From the NCBI GenBank assembly GCA_003599475.1, contig QZKK01000129.1, positions 1-25,545 of the forward strand: DNA of 25,545 bases, written 5' to 3'. Positions 7,198-15,113 of this stretch are shown here, in pieces. The notes beneath the pieces are model-generated. The model did not search any database. It was not told the origin of the DNA and saw nothing but the letters and a program-made list of their open reading frames with translations. The translations under genes and the position numbers were made by a program. Source of the DNA: Desulfobacteraceae bacterium (lineage in GTDB: Bacteria > Desulfobacterota > Desulfobacteria > Desulfobacterales > SURF-15). The first letter of the stretch is position 1; the number at the start of each line of letters is the position of its first letter.

Positions 7198-7381
7198 GGG
7201 TCTTCGACAGGTCTTCTGGCTTGTGGATCTTTCTACTCCCCGCACCTTCCCATGCTGTTTCGAACGCAAGCTTACAGCACAGTGGTCGTTTTGCGGGTTT
7301 CGTCCCCACTCACAGCGGCGGGTCCGCGCCGGCATCTCACCGGCTTCCCTTATAAAGCCCTAAACGGGCGGCCGAATACCC
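7198..7381 (-). promoter_or_regulatory. Cobalamin (B12) riboswitch
   Basis: Read 5' to 3' on the minus strand, this 184-base leader shows the conserved cobalamin-riboswitch blocks in order: GGGAAGCCGGTGAGATGCCGG, CGGACCCGCCGCTGTGA, GACCACTGTG, CATGGGAAGG, and the B12 box AAGCCAGAAGACCTGTC. The closing P1 stem pairs GGGTATTCG (7373-7381) with CGAAGACCC (7198-7206), with one A-G mismatch. A promoter lies just upstream and an intrinsic terminator just downstream, so the expected outcome is premature termination when cobalamin is bound and expression of the ferredoxin/AOR genes when it is scarce. The element contains AGCTTG (complement of 7267-7272), which could pair with CAAGCT in the terminator's first arm as an antiterminator; this pairing is inferred. 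Class (adenosyl- or methyl/aquo-) was not decided. Confidence 0.95.
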
Positions 7382-7400
7382 GAACACATTTTCTGATCCT

Positions 7401-7429
7401 GCCCTATCATTGAGATCTTATCCTGTCAA
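7401..7429 (-). promoter_or_regulatory. Promoter of the riboswitch-AOR operon
   Basis: On the minus strand, a perfect TTGACA (7424-7429) is followed after 17 bases by TAGGGC (7401-7406). The -10 is poor, but the predicted start near 7394 falls about 13 bases before the riboswitch P1 stem, which supports the call. Confidence 0.55.
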
Positions 7430-7500
7430 GGCGGTAATTCGCCGATATGGATCATGATTGGAGGAATCGAGGTTTTTCGCTTCGCCGGCCCCGGACAACT

Positions 7501-7527
7501 GACTTCCGACATCTGACATCTGACTTC
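7501..7527. repeat. ATCTGAC-type word repeat after pgsA
   Basis: GACTTCCGACATCTGACATC continuing to TGACTTC, copies of the word (AT)CTGAC, directly after the pgsA stop codon. No intrinsic terminator hairpin was seen for the pgsA transcript here. Confidence 0.55.
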
Positions 7528-7533
7528 TCATTT

Positions 7534-8100
7534 TCAATGTTGGAGAAGTTTTTTGAAATGGATGAAGTAATCGGCCCCGGACCAGACGGTAAAGATGAGC
7601 GCTCCCCACAGAAGAAAGGTGCCCACGGCATGGAGATCGACTCCGAAGTAAGGGTAATGGAGGATCAGGGGAATCGCCGCAGCGATCTGAAAACCGGTTT
7701 TGTATTTACCGAGCTTCGAAGCGGAGATATCGCCTCCCTTCTCCGAAACCACACCCCGAAGCCCGGTCACCGCGATCTCCCGGGCGACGATGATGCATAC
7801 GATCCAGCCCGGCACCCACCCGTGAGCCACCAGCATGATGAATGCCGAGCAGGTCAGAAGCTTATCGGCGATCGGATCCATCAACTTGCCGAAAGCAGAG
7901 ACCAGCCCGCGCCTTCTTGCATAGAATCCATCGAAGTAATCGGTGACTGCTGCGCTGCTGAAGACGATTCCCGCGATAAACGTGCTGAAGCGGTTCGGAA
8001 AAATAAGGAGCAGAACGATTACCGGTATGACAAGGATGCGGTACAGGGTGAGGCTGTTTGGGTGGCTCAGGTCTTCCCGTATTTTGATTCCTTGAAACAT
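7534..8100 (-). CDS. pgsA: CDP-diacylglycerol--glycerol-3-phosphate 3-phosphatidyltransferase
   Basis: Makes phosphatidylglycerophosphate from CDP-diacylglycerol and glycerol 3-phosphate, the committed step to phosphatidylglycerol and cardiolipin, in the inner membrane. The 188-residue product carries the complete CDP-alcohol phosphotransferase signature DYFDGFYARRRGLVSAFGK...MDPIADK (D-x2-DG-x2-AR-x8-G-x3-D-x3-D) at about residues 54-79, and several hydrophobic helices. The N-terminal NSLTLYRI segment, a conserved start of the family (usually N-x-LT-x-x-R), supports the ATG at 8098-8100. It is the last gene of the long minus-strand run, 71 bases after the YHS-domain gene. Other CDP-alcohol transferases (PssA) share the signature, but the length and N-terminus fit PgsA best. 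Confidence 0.93.
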   Translation of the reverse strand: MFQGIKIREDLSHPNSLTLYRILVIPVIVLLLIFPNRFSTFIAGIVFSSAAVTDYFDGFYARRRGLVSAFGKLMDPIADKLLTCSAFIMLVAHGWVPGWIVCIIVAREIAVTGLRGVVSEKGGDISASKLGKYKTGFQIAAAIPLILHYPYFGVDLHAVGTFLLWGALIFTVWSGADYFIHFKKLLQH

Positions 8101-8171
8101 GAACGCTTATCCATTCGTATCCGTTCAATCGCACCATCGATGAAGAAAGTACACCTGAATCGGTTGATGGG

Positions 8172-8432
8172 TCATGCATCGGTCTTCAAGCGAGCTTCCG
8201 TAAACTTCAACCGGCATTCCTCGCTGCAAAAATAAAGAGTCTGCCCCTCCATTTTCATCGAGAGAGCCTCTCTTTTCGGAACATAGATTTGACAAAACGG
8301 ATCTTGGACCAGAATATCTTCGATCCTTTCGGCCGCCCCCGAGGAGGAGCCGGTGACGGCGCGCCCTGCCGTCAAGGATTTTATATAACGATATCCCAGA
8401 TAGAACAACAATATGAATATCAGGAATCGCAT
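8172..8432 (-). CDS. Small membrane-anchored YHS/TRASH-like Cys protein
   Basis: 86-residue protein with one N-terminal membrane helix (MRFLIFILLFYLGYRYI) and a C-terminal metal-binding-like module: DPFCQIYVPKREAL, then LYFCSEECRLKF. The pattern (C, about 28 residues, then CxxxC with F/Y neighbours) fits YHS or TRASH-type domains and the PP0621-type small proteins, which may bind a metal ion. Start taken as the ATG at 8430-8432, which overlaps the end of folK by 13 bases; AAGGA lies rather far upstream, so translation may depend on folK. An ORF extension to 8495 lies within folK and is unlikely. Role unknown. Confidence 0.7.
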   Translation of the reverse strand: MRFLIFILLFYLGYRYIKSLTAGRAVTGSSSGAAERIEDILVQDPFCQIYVPKREALSMKMEGQTLYFCSEECRLKFTEARLKTDA

Positions 8433-8971
8433 GGATAAGGGATGATCCTTTGGTCTTTTACATCGAGCCGGGCCAAGAGCTCCATCACGGTGCACTTGAG
8501 CACGGGGTGAACGACATACGGATCTATATCACAAATCGGCTTCAACACAAAGCGCCTTTTGTGCATTCTCGGGTGCGGCACCGTCAACTCGACGGTGCGG
8601 ATCACACGATCGGAAAAGAGCAGGATATCGAGGTCTATGATTCGAGGGCCGAAGCGCAAGCCCCCTTCGGTGCGCCCCAGCTCTTTTTCGATCCACCGCA
8701 AACGGGACAACAGGGTAGACGGCTCCAAGCCGGTGCGGAGCATGATCGCGCAGTTGATGAACCAACCCTGGTCCTTGAAATCGACCGGTTCTGTCTGATA
8801 AAAAGGGGAGTGCTTTACGCCCTCGATTCCGTCTGATTTGCGCACCGCTTCGATGCCTCTTCGGCAATTTTCGAGTCTGTCCCCCAGGTTGGATCCAACG
8901 GAAACAAAGGCGATATGTGAAGCCGTTTCGGACATGTCGCTAAGCGAACTCCGGATCCGCAAATTGCTCAA
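8420..8971 (-). CDS. folK: 2-amino-4-hydroxy-6-hydroxymethyldihydropteridine pyrophosphokinase (HPPK)
   Basis: Transfers pyrophosphate from ATP to 6-hydroxymethyl-7,8-dihydropterin in folate synthesis, in the cytoplasm. Family features: AFVSVGSNLGDR (about residues 21-32), a substrate-binding FYQTEPVDFKDQGWFINCA segment (about 57-75), and the HPPK signature RFGPRIIDLDILLF (about 106-119) followed by TVPHPRMHKRRFVLKP. The frame opens with TTG at 8971, whose TTGA overlaps the stop of the upstream lipoprotein gene, giving 183 residues; an internal ATG at 8935 gives 171 residues and is the more usual length, although its ribosome binding site is weak. folP is not adjacent. Identification is firm; the start is not. 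Confidence 0.93.
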   Translation of the reverse strand: MSNLRIRSSLSDMSETASHIAFVSVGSNLGDRLENCRRGIEAVRKSDGIEGVKHSPFYQTEPVDFKDQGWFINCAIMLRTGLEPSTLLSRLRWIEKELGRTEGGLRFGPRIIDLDILLFSDRVIRTVELTVPHPRMHKRRFVLKPICDIDPYVVHPVLKCTVMELLARLDVKDQRIIPYPCDS

Positions 8972-9417
8972 TAGGTGAACCTGACATGGTTGGAATCTGC
9001 CCCCGCCATGCCGTCCGCCGTATAGGCCGTTACCTTGTAGATATAGTGATATCCTGCTTCGAGCGCTTCCGTATAGATAATTTCCTCCTGGCCCGGAATT
9101 TCACCCTTATACGGTACGGAGGCAACCCGTTCGAACAGGATCGGACAGTCCGGGCATGCGGGGGCGGCGATTGGCACCTTCGACCGGTAGACGAAAAAAC
9201 CGGCATACCTTCCGATCACCCGCCGCGGAGCCGGAGGTGCGGTCCAGGCCAGGGTGACCTGTCCTTCCTGGAGCTCAAAAGAGAGATCGAGCACAACCGG
9301 AGGCGGTATTGCCCGGGGAGGTACCGGGGAGGCTTTTCTCCCGCACGACCCCGTCGAAAAAGATAGAATCACCAAAAAAACCCCCGCTGCCGTTTTCAGG
9401 CCGACAGATTTCCCCAT
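8968..9417 (-). CDS. Putative lipoprotein with fibronectin type III-like domain
   Basis: 149-residue protein. The N-terminus (MGKSVGLKTAAGVFLVILSF, then STGSCGRK) is a lipoprotein-type signal with the lipidated Cys near residue 24; the box is imperfect at -3. A proline-rich linker (SPVPPRAIPPPVV) is followed by a domain of beta strands (LQEGQVTLAWTAP ... GFFVYRSK ... YHYIYKVTAYTADG ... SNHVRFTY) typical of the FN3 fold. The start is the ATG at 9415-9417, which has GAGG 5 bases upstream and comes 2 bases after the argH stop. Short lipoproteins after argH/lysA-type genes are common in proteobacteria (LptM-like); this one is longer. Likely an envelope protein of unknown partner. Confidence 0.75.
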   Translation of the reverse strand: MGKSVGLKTAAGVFLVILSFSTGSCGRKASPVPPRAIPPPVVLDLSFELQEGQVTLAWTAPPAPRRVIGRYAGFFVYRSKVPIAAPACPDCPILFERVASVPYKGEIPGQEEIIYTEALEAGYHYIYKVTAYTADGMAGADSNHVRFTY

Positions 9418-9419
9418 TC

Positions 9420-10832
9420 CTACCTCTTCCATATGCCGGAGATACGCCCCGCTTCGGCCTGCATCGCTTTCCCCGCACGCAGCACGGCACGCTTTACATT
9501 GGCCCTGGCCGTTCCGCCGAGGGATTTTCTGCGACGGATCATCTGATCGGGAGTAAGCGCCGCAAAGACATCGGATTCGATCCGGTCCGAAAACGACTTC
9601 AACTCTTCGAGCGACAGTGCATCCAATTCCTTGTTCTGAGAAATCGCATATCCCACCGTCCGGCCCACACAGGCATGCGCCTCCCGAAAGGGGATCCCTT
9701 TCGATACGAGATAGTCGGCAAGATCGGTTGCATTCAAAAACCCGGATTCCGCAGACCGGCGCATCGTCTCTTTTTTGATCTTGAGCTTCGGCAGCAGTTT
9801 CGTATAAATCCGGATGCAGGAACCCAGCGTGTCGATGGTGTCGAAAACCGCCTCCTTGTCTTCCTGCATGTCCCGATTGTAAGAGAGCGGCAGTGATTTC
9901 ATCATCGTCAAAAGAGCCGTCAGGTTTCCAAAAACACGGCCCGTTTTTCCGCGGACCAGTTCGGGGACATCCGGGTTTTTTTTCTGCGGCATGATGCTGC
10001 TTCCGGTGGCAAATGCATCCGGAAGTTCGATAAAGCCGAACTCGGCGGAAGACCATAGGATCAGTTCTTCCGACAATCGGCTCAGGTGAACCATGCAGAT
10101 GGCGGAGGCAGCGGAAAATTCGATTAAAAAGTCCCGATCCGAAACCGAATCGATGCTGTTTTCCGATACTTTCGAAAATTTGAGCAGCGCCGCCGAATAC
10201 CGCCGATCGATCGGATAGGTCGTACCCGCCAATGCGGCGGCTCCCAGGGGACAGACATCGATCCGTCTTCCGCAGTCATAAAACCTTTCCGAATCCCTGG
10301 CCAGCATTTCATAGTAGGCCATCAGATGATGAGAAAGAAGCACCGGCTGGGCCCGCTGCGTGTGCGTATACCCTGCCATGATGATATCCAGATTGGCTGC
10401 GGCCAGCGCGACGATCACCTTTCGAAGATTCAAAAGATCGGTCAGGATGCCTCGGGTCTCTTCCCGAAGATACATCCGGATATCCAGGGCAACCTGGTCG
10501 TTTCGGCTTCTTGCGGTATGGAGTTTCCTTGCCGCATCTCCGACGATCTCGGCCAGCCGGGATTCGATATGCATATGGATGTCTTCGAGCCGGTTGTCGA
10601 AAGCAAACCGTCCGCAGCGGATCTCCTGCCGGATCTTTTCGAGCCCCTCGACGATGGCCTCCGCTTCCGCTTCCGAAATGATGGCGGATCTGGCGAGCAT
10701 TCGACAGTGGGCGATGCTGCCGTCGATATCGCAGTCATACAGCCGCTTGTCGACATCGATGGAGGCTGTAAAGGTTTCGACACTTACATCGGTTTTCTCC
10801 GAAAACCTTCCGTCCCAGAGTTTTTCAGTCAT
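9420..10832 (-). CDS. argH: Argininosuccinate lyase
   Basis: Last step of arginine synthesis: splits argininosuccinate into arginine and fumarate, as a cytoplasmic tetramer. The 470-residue length is typical. The fumarase/aspartase superfamily signature GSSIMPQKKNPD is intact at about residues 279-290, with the catalytic Ser in the flexible loop. Other family motifs are MTEKLWDGRFSEKTD at the N-terminus, ARSRNDQVALD at about 111-121 and GYTHTQRAQPVLLSHH at about 154-169. The ATG at 10830-10832 has AGGA 7 bases upstream. It follows argF after a 178-base repeat-bearing spacer and is nearly fused to the downstream lipoprotein gene. argG is not in this window. Confidence 0.97.
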   Translation of the reverse strand: MTEKLWDGRFSEKTDVSVETFTASIDVDKRLYDCDIDGSIAHCRMLARSAIISEAEAEAIVEGLEKIRQEIRCGRFAFDNRLEDIHMHIESRLAEIVGDAARKLHTARSRNDQVALDIRMYLREETRGILTDLLNLRKVIVALAAANLDIIMAGYTHTQRAQPVLLSHHLMAYYEMLARDSERFYDCGRRIDVCPLGAAALAGTTYPIDRRYSAALLKFSKVSENSIDSVSDRDFLIEFSAASAICMVHLSRLSEELILWSSAEFGFIELPDAFATGSSIMPQKKNPDVPELVRGKTGRVFGNLTALLTMMKSLPLSYNRDMQEDKEAVFDTIDTLGSCIRIYTKLLPKLKIKKETMRRSAESGFLNATDLADYLVSKGIPFREAHACVGRTVGYAISQNKELDALSLEELKSFSDRIESDVFAALTPDQMIRRRKSLGGTARANVKRAVLRAGKAMQAEAGRISGIWKR

Positions 10833-10954
10833 CGCAATTCCTGCATCGCCCGAGCTCTGCGAGCTTCTGTTCCAGCATCCTTCATATGCAAAGCCTGAGC
10901 ACGTTCAATCGAATGAACCCGGCGGCATAGGTCTCGATGCCTACTTCATTTTTA

Positions 10955-10983
10955 TTCTCTGCGCCTCTGCGTCTCCGCGCGAG
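10955..10983. repeat. CTCTGCG-type intergenic word repeat
   Basis: The argF-argH spacer (10833-11010) includes CTCTGCGCCTCTGCGTCTCC followed by GCGCGAG, a repeat of the word CTCTGCG. No gene, promoter or terminator was recognised with confidence in the spacer. Confidence 0.55.
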
Positions 10984-11010
10984 AATGCAAATTCCCTGAA
11001 CAGATTAGAT

Positions 11011-11925
11011 TTAAGAACCGATCAAGGCTTCCAGCACGGCCTTGTGCATATGCAGCTTGTTTTCCGCCTGGTCCCAGATCACCGACTGGGGGCCGTCCAG
11101 CACCTCTCCGGTGATCTCCTCACCCCGATGCACCGGCAGGCAATGCATGACGATGGCATCCCCTTTGGCATGGGACATCAACCGGCTGTCTACCGTAAAA
11201 TTCCGAAATGCATTCTTCCGATGTTTCGATTCCGATTCCTGCCCCATGCTTGCCCAAACGTCGGTGTTTACCACATCCGCGTCCATGACGGCCTCGATCG
11301 GATCTCCCGTCACACGGATCCGCCCCATGCCCGATTTCCCGGCTGCATCGAGAACTTCGCTTTTCGGAGCGTAGCTTTCAGGACACGCCAGCGTAAGATT
11401 CAGTCCCAGAACCCCTGCGGCGTTGATCCATGAATGAGACATGTTGTTGCCGTCTCCCACCCAGGCAATTTTCAGATGTTGCACCGGCCCTTTTTTCTCC
11501 TCTACGGTCATCAGATCGCTCAACACCTGACAGGGGTGATATAGATCGGTCAAACCGTTGATCACCGGAATGCTTGCGGCATCGGCGAATTCTTCCAGAA
11601 ACGCCTGGGAATAGGTCCGCAGCACCACTGCATCCAGATAGAGCGAGAGGATCCGAGCCGTATCGGCAACCGATTCGGCCCTTGCCATCTGGGTGTCTTT
11701 TGGGCTGATGAAAATCGAACTCCCCCCGAGCTGTGCCATGGCCGCTTCGAAGGAGATTCGGGTCCGGGTGGATGCCTTTTCGAAGACAAGCCCCAGGGTC
11801 TTTCCGGAAAGCGGTCTATTTTCGGACCCTCTCTTCCGGTCTTCTTTCAAAGAGACGGCCCGCCGCATCAGGAGACGAAAATCTGCGGCAGTAAGATCCA
11901 GCAGCGATCGTATGTCTTTTTTCAT
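11011..11925 (-). CDS. argF: Ornithine carbamoyltransferase
   Basis: Makes citrulline from ornithine and carbamoyl phosphate; cytoplasmic trimer. 304 residues from the ATG at 11923-11925, which has GGGGGT just upstream; the frame continues to 11952 without a better site. Carbamoyl-phosphate motif EKASTRTRISFE lies at about residues 45-56, HPCQVLSDL at about 125-133, and the ornithine-binding loop MHCLPVHRGEEI at about 262-273. All key residues are present, so the enzyme should be active. It lies between argB and argH in an arginine block, 99 bases after argB. Confidence 0.97.
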   Translation of the reverse strand: MKKDIRSLLDLTAADFRLLMRRAVSLKEDRKRGSENRPLSGKTLGLVFEKASTRTRISFEAAMAQLGGSSIFISPKDTQMARAESVADTARILSLYLDAVVLRTYSQAFLEEFADAASIPVINGLTDLYHPCQVLSDLMTVEEKKGPVQHLKIAWVGDGNNMSHSWINAAGVLGLNLTLACPESYAPKSEVLDAAGKSGMGRIRVTGDPIEAVMDADVVNTDVWASMGQESESKHRKNAFRNFTVDSRLMSHAKGDAIVMHCLPVHRGEEITGEVLDGPQSVIWDQAENKLHMHKAVLEALIGS

Positions 11926-11941
11926 AACACCCCCAGCGAAA

Positions 11942-12002
11942 GAAAATCTCAAATCTCAAGCATCAAATTCCAAACAGATGGAAAATCTCAAATCCCAAGC
12001 AT
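11942..12002. repeat. Pair of 22-base direct repeats
   Basis: Two 22-base units (11942-11963 and 11981-12002), both starting GAAAATCTCAAATC and ending CAAGCAT, differ at one base. They lie in the spacer between argB and argF. Confidence 0.75.
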
Positions 12003-12024
12003 GACCGTGTGATTTGCCCTTTCT

Positions 12025-12900
12025 TCAGGCTTTTATCTCGGTTCCGATCCCCTTGTCCGTGAACAGCTCGAGCAGCAACGCGTGCCGTTTCTTTCCATTC
12101 AGGATGTGAACCTTTTCGACTCCCTTGCTCAATGCCTCCGAGGCGCATTCGATCTTTGGGATCATTCCGCCTGAAATCGTCTTGTTCAGGATCATCTGCG
12201 GGATCTCTCCTGCTCGTATTGTCGATATCAGGCATCCCGAATCGTCCAGCACCCCGTCCACATCGGTGAGAAGGATCAAACGGCCAGCGGAAAGCGCCAT
12301 CGCGATATGACTGGCAACAAGATCGGCATTGATGTTGAATGTTTCCCCCGACTCCCCCGCCCCCACCGGAGCGATGATCGGGATGAATCCCTGCCGGGTC
12401 AGTGTGTTGATGATGTCCGGGTTGACTTGGGTGACCTGCCCGACCAAGCCCGGATCGATGATCTCGGGCGGTTTGTCCTCGGATTCCTGATGAACGATAT
12501 GGAGTTTTTTTGCGAAAACGAGGCCGCCGTCCTTTCCGCTGAGCCCGACCGCCTTGCCGCCGTGCCGGTTGATGTCGGCAACGATCGCTTTGTTGATCTT
12601 TCCGCCGAGGACCATCTCCACCACATCCATGGTTTCGGCATCGGTCAGACGCATGCCCCGGACGAAAGTCGGGCGGATCCCCATCCGGTCCAGAACCGTA
12701 TTGATCTGCGGCCCCCCGCCGTGAACGACCACCGGATTCAGCCCGATGAATTTCATCAGCGTGATATCCCGGGCAAAATCTTCCTTTAGCTGCTGGTCCA
12801 CCATTGCATGACCGCCGTACTTGATGACGATGGTCATGCCGTAAAACCTCCGTATATAGGGAAGCGCCTCGATCAGGATGTCTGCAACATTAGGAGTCAT
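12025..12900 (-). CDS. argB: Acetylglutamate kinase
   Basis: Phosphorylates N-acetylglutamate, the second step of arginine synthesis and often the arginine-feedback point. 291 residues. Amino-acid kinase fold motifs: [11 protein letters not shown] at about residues 23-33 (catalytic Lys), [11 protein letters not shown] at about 57-67, and [12 protein letters not shown] at about 219-230. The N-terminal helix ([21 protein letters not shown]) is of the kind that links hexameric, arginine-inhibited enzymes, so feedback control is possible. The ATG at 12898-12900 has AAGG about 7 bases upstream. It is the first arg gene after hslU, with repeats in the 154-base spacer. Confidence 0.97.
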   Translation of the reverse strand: MTPNVADILIEALPYIRRFYGMTIVIKYGGHAMVDQQLKEDFARDITLMKFIGLNPVVVHGGGPQINTVLDRMGIRPTFVRGMRLTDAETMDVVEMVLGGKINKAIVADINRHGGKAVGLSGKDGGLVFAKKLHIVHQESEDKPPEIIDPGLVGQVTQVNPDIINTLTRQGFIPIIAPVGAGESGETFNINADLVASHIAMALSAGRLILLTDVDGVLDDSGCLISTIRAGEIPQMILNKTISGGMIPKIECASEALSKGVEKVHILNGKKRHALLLELFTDKGIGTEIKA

Positions 12901-12912
12901 GGGAAGCCTTGA

Positions 12913-12947
12913 ATTTTAGATTTTAGATTTTAGATTTTAGATTTCAG
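12913..12947. repeat. ATTTTAG heptamer array
   Basis: Four perfect head-to-tail copies of ATTTTAG (12913-12940) plus one degenerate copy, 13 bases upstream of the argB start codon on the argB leader side. No spacers, so not a CRISPR. Confidence 0.85.
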
Positions 12948-12989
12948 CCCCGGCCGTGCCCCTTGCGGCATTGGATCAAACCAGAAACT
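12946..12989 (-). repeat. Dispersed REP-like repeat, copy 3
   Basis: Read on the minus strand it gives AGTTTCTGGTTTGATCCAAT then GCCGCAAGGGGCACGGCCGG, matching the first ~45 bases of the element at 4625-4679. The hairpin is partly kept (TGCCG-CAAG-GGGCA). It sits between hslU and argB. Confidence 0.6.
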
Positions 12990-13054
12990 AAGATTGATTT
13001 TGTTCATCAATTCGATGTTGGACGTTCGGTGTTCAATGTTCGATGTTCGTCTCC

Positions 13055-14422
13055 TTATAAGATATACCGGCTTAAGTCCTCATCATCCTTGATGTCTTTG
13101 AGCTTGTCATCGACGTATCCTCTGTCGATTGTAATCCGCTGCATCTGCATATCGGGCGCATCGAAGAGAACGTCCTCAAGCAGCCGCTCCATCAATGTAT
13201 GAAGCCTTCTGGCGCCGATGTTTTCGGTTCGATTGTTGACCTCTTCGGCGATGTCTGCAAGCTGGTGGATTGCGTTTTCTTCGAAGACGATATCGATTCC
13301 CTCCGTCTTCAGCAGCGCCGTGTACTGTTTGATGAGCGCGTTTTTGGGCTCGGTGAGAATCCGCACGAAATCGTCCCTCCCTAAGGAATCGAGCTCCACA
13401 CGAATCGGGAACCGACCCTGGAGCTCTGGAACCAGATCAGACGGCTTGCTGCCGTGAAACGCTCCCGAGGCGATAAACAGGATATGATCCGTCTTCACCG
13501 GACCGTACTTGGTGCTTACGGTAGATCCTTCGACGATCGGCAGCAGGTCTCTTTGAACCCCTTCGCGTGAAACGTCCGGGCCGTGCCCCCCCTGCTTGCC
13601 GACGATTTTATCGATTTCATCAAGGAAGATCACCCCTGACTGTTCCACTTTTTCAATCGCTTGGCTGACCACTTTTTCCATATCGACGAGCCTTTGGGCC
13701 TCTTCCTGGATGAGAATCTCCATGGCCTCGGGCACCCGGATCTTTCTCCTCTTGGTATTCTTGGGGAGGATGCTTCCGAACATATCCCGAAGATTGATAC
13801 CCATCTCCTCCATGCCGATATTGGAGAAAACCTCGACCATCGGCATCGCCTTTTCCGGGACATCCAGATCCACATAGCGCTGATCGAGCTTTCCCTCTCG
13901 AAGCATCCGTCTGAGCTTCTCCCGCGTCGAGAGGTCGATATCGGTCTCCTGCTCGACCGGCCTCAGCGGCGGATTCTCTCCTGCGGGCCGCGGTTCCGGC
14001 AGGGATGACTTCGGCAGAAGAAGATCGAGCATCCGTTCCTCCGCATTCTGCTGCGCCTTATCCCGAACGGACTCCTGCTCCCGGGACTTGAGCATGCTGA
14101 CCGTGAGCTCGACAATATCCCGAATCATCGATTCCACATCCCGTCCCACGTAACCGACTTCCGTGAATTTGGAAGCTTCGATCTTGATGAAGGGAGAATC
14201 GGTCAGCTTCGAAAGCCGGCGGGAGATTTCGGTTTTCCCCACCCCCGTCGGTCCGATCAGGATGATGTTTTTGGGTGCGATTTCTTCCTTGAGCTCATTC
14301 GGAACCTGTCGCCGGCGCCATCGGTTTCGAAGCGCAATGGCTACGGATCTTTTCGCATTCTTTTGCCCGATCACGTATTTATCGAGCTCCAGCACGATTT
14401 CGGAAGGTTTGAGATCTCTCAT
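13055..14422 (-). CDS. hslU: ATP-dependent protease ATPase subunit HslU (ClpY)
   Basis: AAA+ unfoldase that feeds substrates to the HslV peptidase. The ATG at 14420-14422 gives 455 residues ([20 protein letters not shown] is the normal start); a GTG at 14434 would add four residues. Walker [10 protein letters not shown] lies at about residues 59-67, Walker [10 protein letters not shown] at about 258-266 and the sensor region [22 protein letters not shown] at about 318-339. The intermediate domain is present between them. The protein ends EDLSRYIL, the conserved tail that docks into HslV. The gene follows hslV at a 51-base distance. Confidence 0.97.
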   Translation of the reverse strand: MRDLKPSEIVLELDKYVIGQKNAKRSVAIALRNRWRRRQVPNELKEEIAPKNIILIGPTGVGKTEISRRLSKLTDSPFIKIEASKFTEVGYVGRDVESMIRDIVELTVSMLKSREQESVRDKAQQNAEERMLDLLLPKSSLPEPRPAGENPPLRPVEQETDIDLSTREKLRRMLREGKLDQRYVDLDVPEKAMPMVEVFSNIGMEEMGINLRDMFGSILPKNTKRRKIRVPEAMEILIQEEAQRLVDMEKVVSQAIEKVEQSGVIFLDEIDKIVGKQGGHGPDVSREGVQRDLLPIVEGSTVSTKYGPVKTDHILFIASGAFHGSKPSDLVPELQGRFPIRVELDSLGRDDFVRILTEPKNALIKQYTALLKTEGIDIVFEENAIHQLADIAEEVNNRTENIGARRLHTLMERLLEDVLFDAPDMQMQRITIDRGYVDDKLKDIKDDEDLSRYIL

Positions 14423-14473
14423 GGGATAGCCCACAATTCCAATCGATGCGTTCGGGTTTCGGACGCGATGAAT

Positions 14474-15004
14474 TTAAAGTTCCTCGATGGTTACGGAGTC
14501 ATTGGTGTATATACAGATGCGGGCGGCGATCTTCATCGCTTCCTCCACCACGCTCCGTGCGTCCATGCCGGTATGTTTCAACAGGGCCGTCGCCGCCGCC
14601 CGGGCACCCACACCGCCCGAACCGATGGCGATGATGTCTTCATCGGGTTCGATGACATCCCCGTTTCCGGAGATCAGAAAGATCCTTTTGGCGTCGGCTG
14701 CAATCATCAGCGCCTCGAGCCGTCTGAGGTACTTATCCGTCCTCCAGTCCTTGGCCAGCTCCACTGCGGATCGTGTCAAGTTTCCGTTGTACTGCTCCAG
14801 CTTCGCTTCGAACCGGTCGAACATGTTCAACGCATCTGCGGTGGCCCCGGCGAATCCGACGATGATCCGGTTGTTGTAGATCTTTCGTACCTTGACGGCG
14901 TGATGCTTCAGTACGGTGTCGTTCAAAGTGACCTGACCGTCACCGGCAATCGCAAGTTTTCCCTCCCGCCGAACGGCAAGAATCGTTGTTCCACGAATTT
15001 TCAT
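14474..15004 (-). CDS. hslV: ATP-dependent protease peptidase subunit HslV (ClpQ)
   Basis: Threonine peptidase of the HslVU protease, related to proteasome beta subunits. The ATG at 15002-15004 (GGAAG 6 bases upstream) gives 176 residues starting [13 protein letters not shown]; removal of the short leader exposes the catalytic Thr of TTIL. Family motifs [21 protein letters not shown] (about residues 22-42, in two parts here) and [21 protein letters not shown] (about 50-70) and [14 protein letters not shown] near 130 are all intact. The frame extends upstream to 15106 but without conservation-like sequence. It lies 109 bases after xerC and before hslU, the usual order. Confidence 0.97.
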   Translation of the reverse strand: MKIRGTTILAVRREGKLAIAGDGQVTLNDTVLKHHAVKVRKIYNNRIIVGFAGATADALNMFDRFEAKLEQYNGNLTRSAVELAKDWRTDKYLRRLEALMIAADAKRIFLISGNGDVIEPDEDIIAIGSGGVGARAAATALLKHTGMDARSVVEEAMKIAARICIYTNDSVTIEEL

Positions 15005-15113
15005 ATCGCTTCCACGACCATACCCAATATTTCCATTATTCCGACATTCCAAAGACGGGAAAAAACCCTCAGGGCCAGGTTCCACCCTCGAACGGGAAGA
15101 TACCAAAGCCGCC

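Noticed and set aside
12913..12947. Tandem array as a CRISPR
   Set aside because: Units are seven bases and contiguous, with no spacers and no cas genes in the window.
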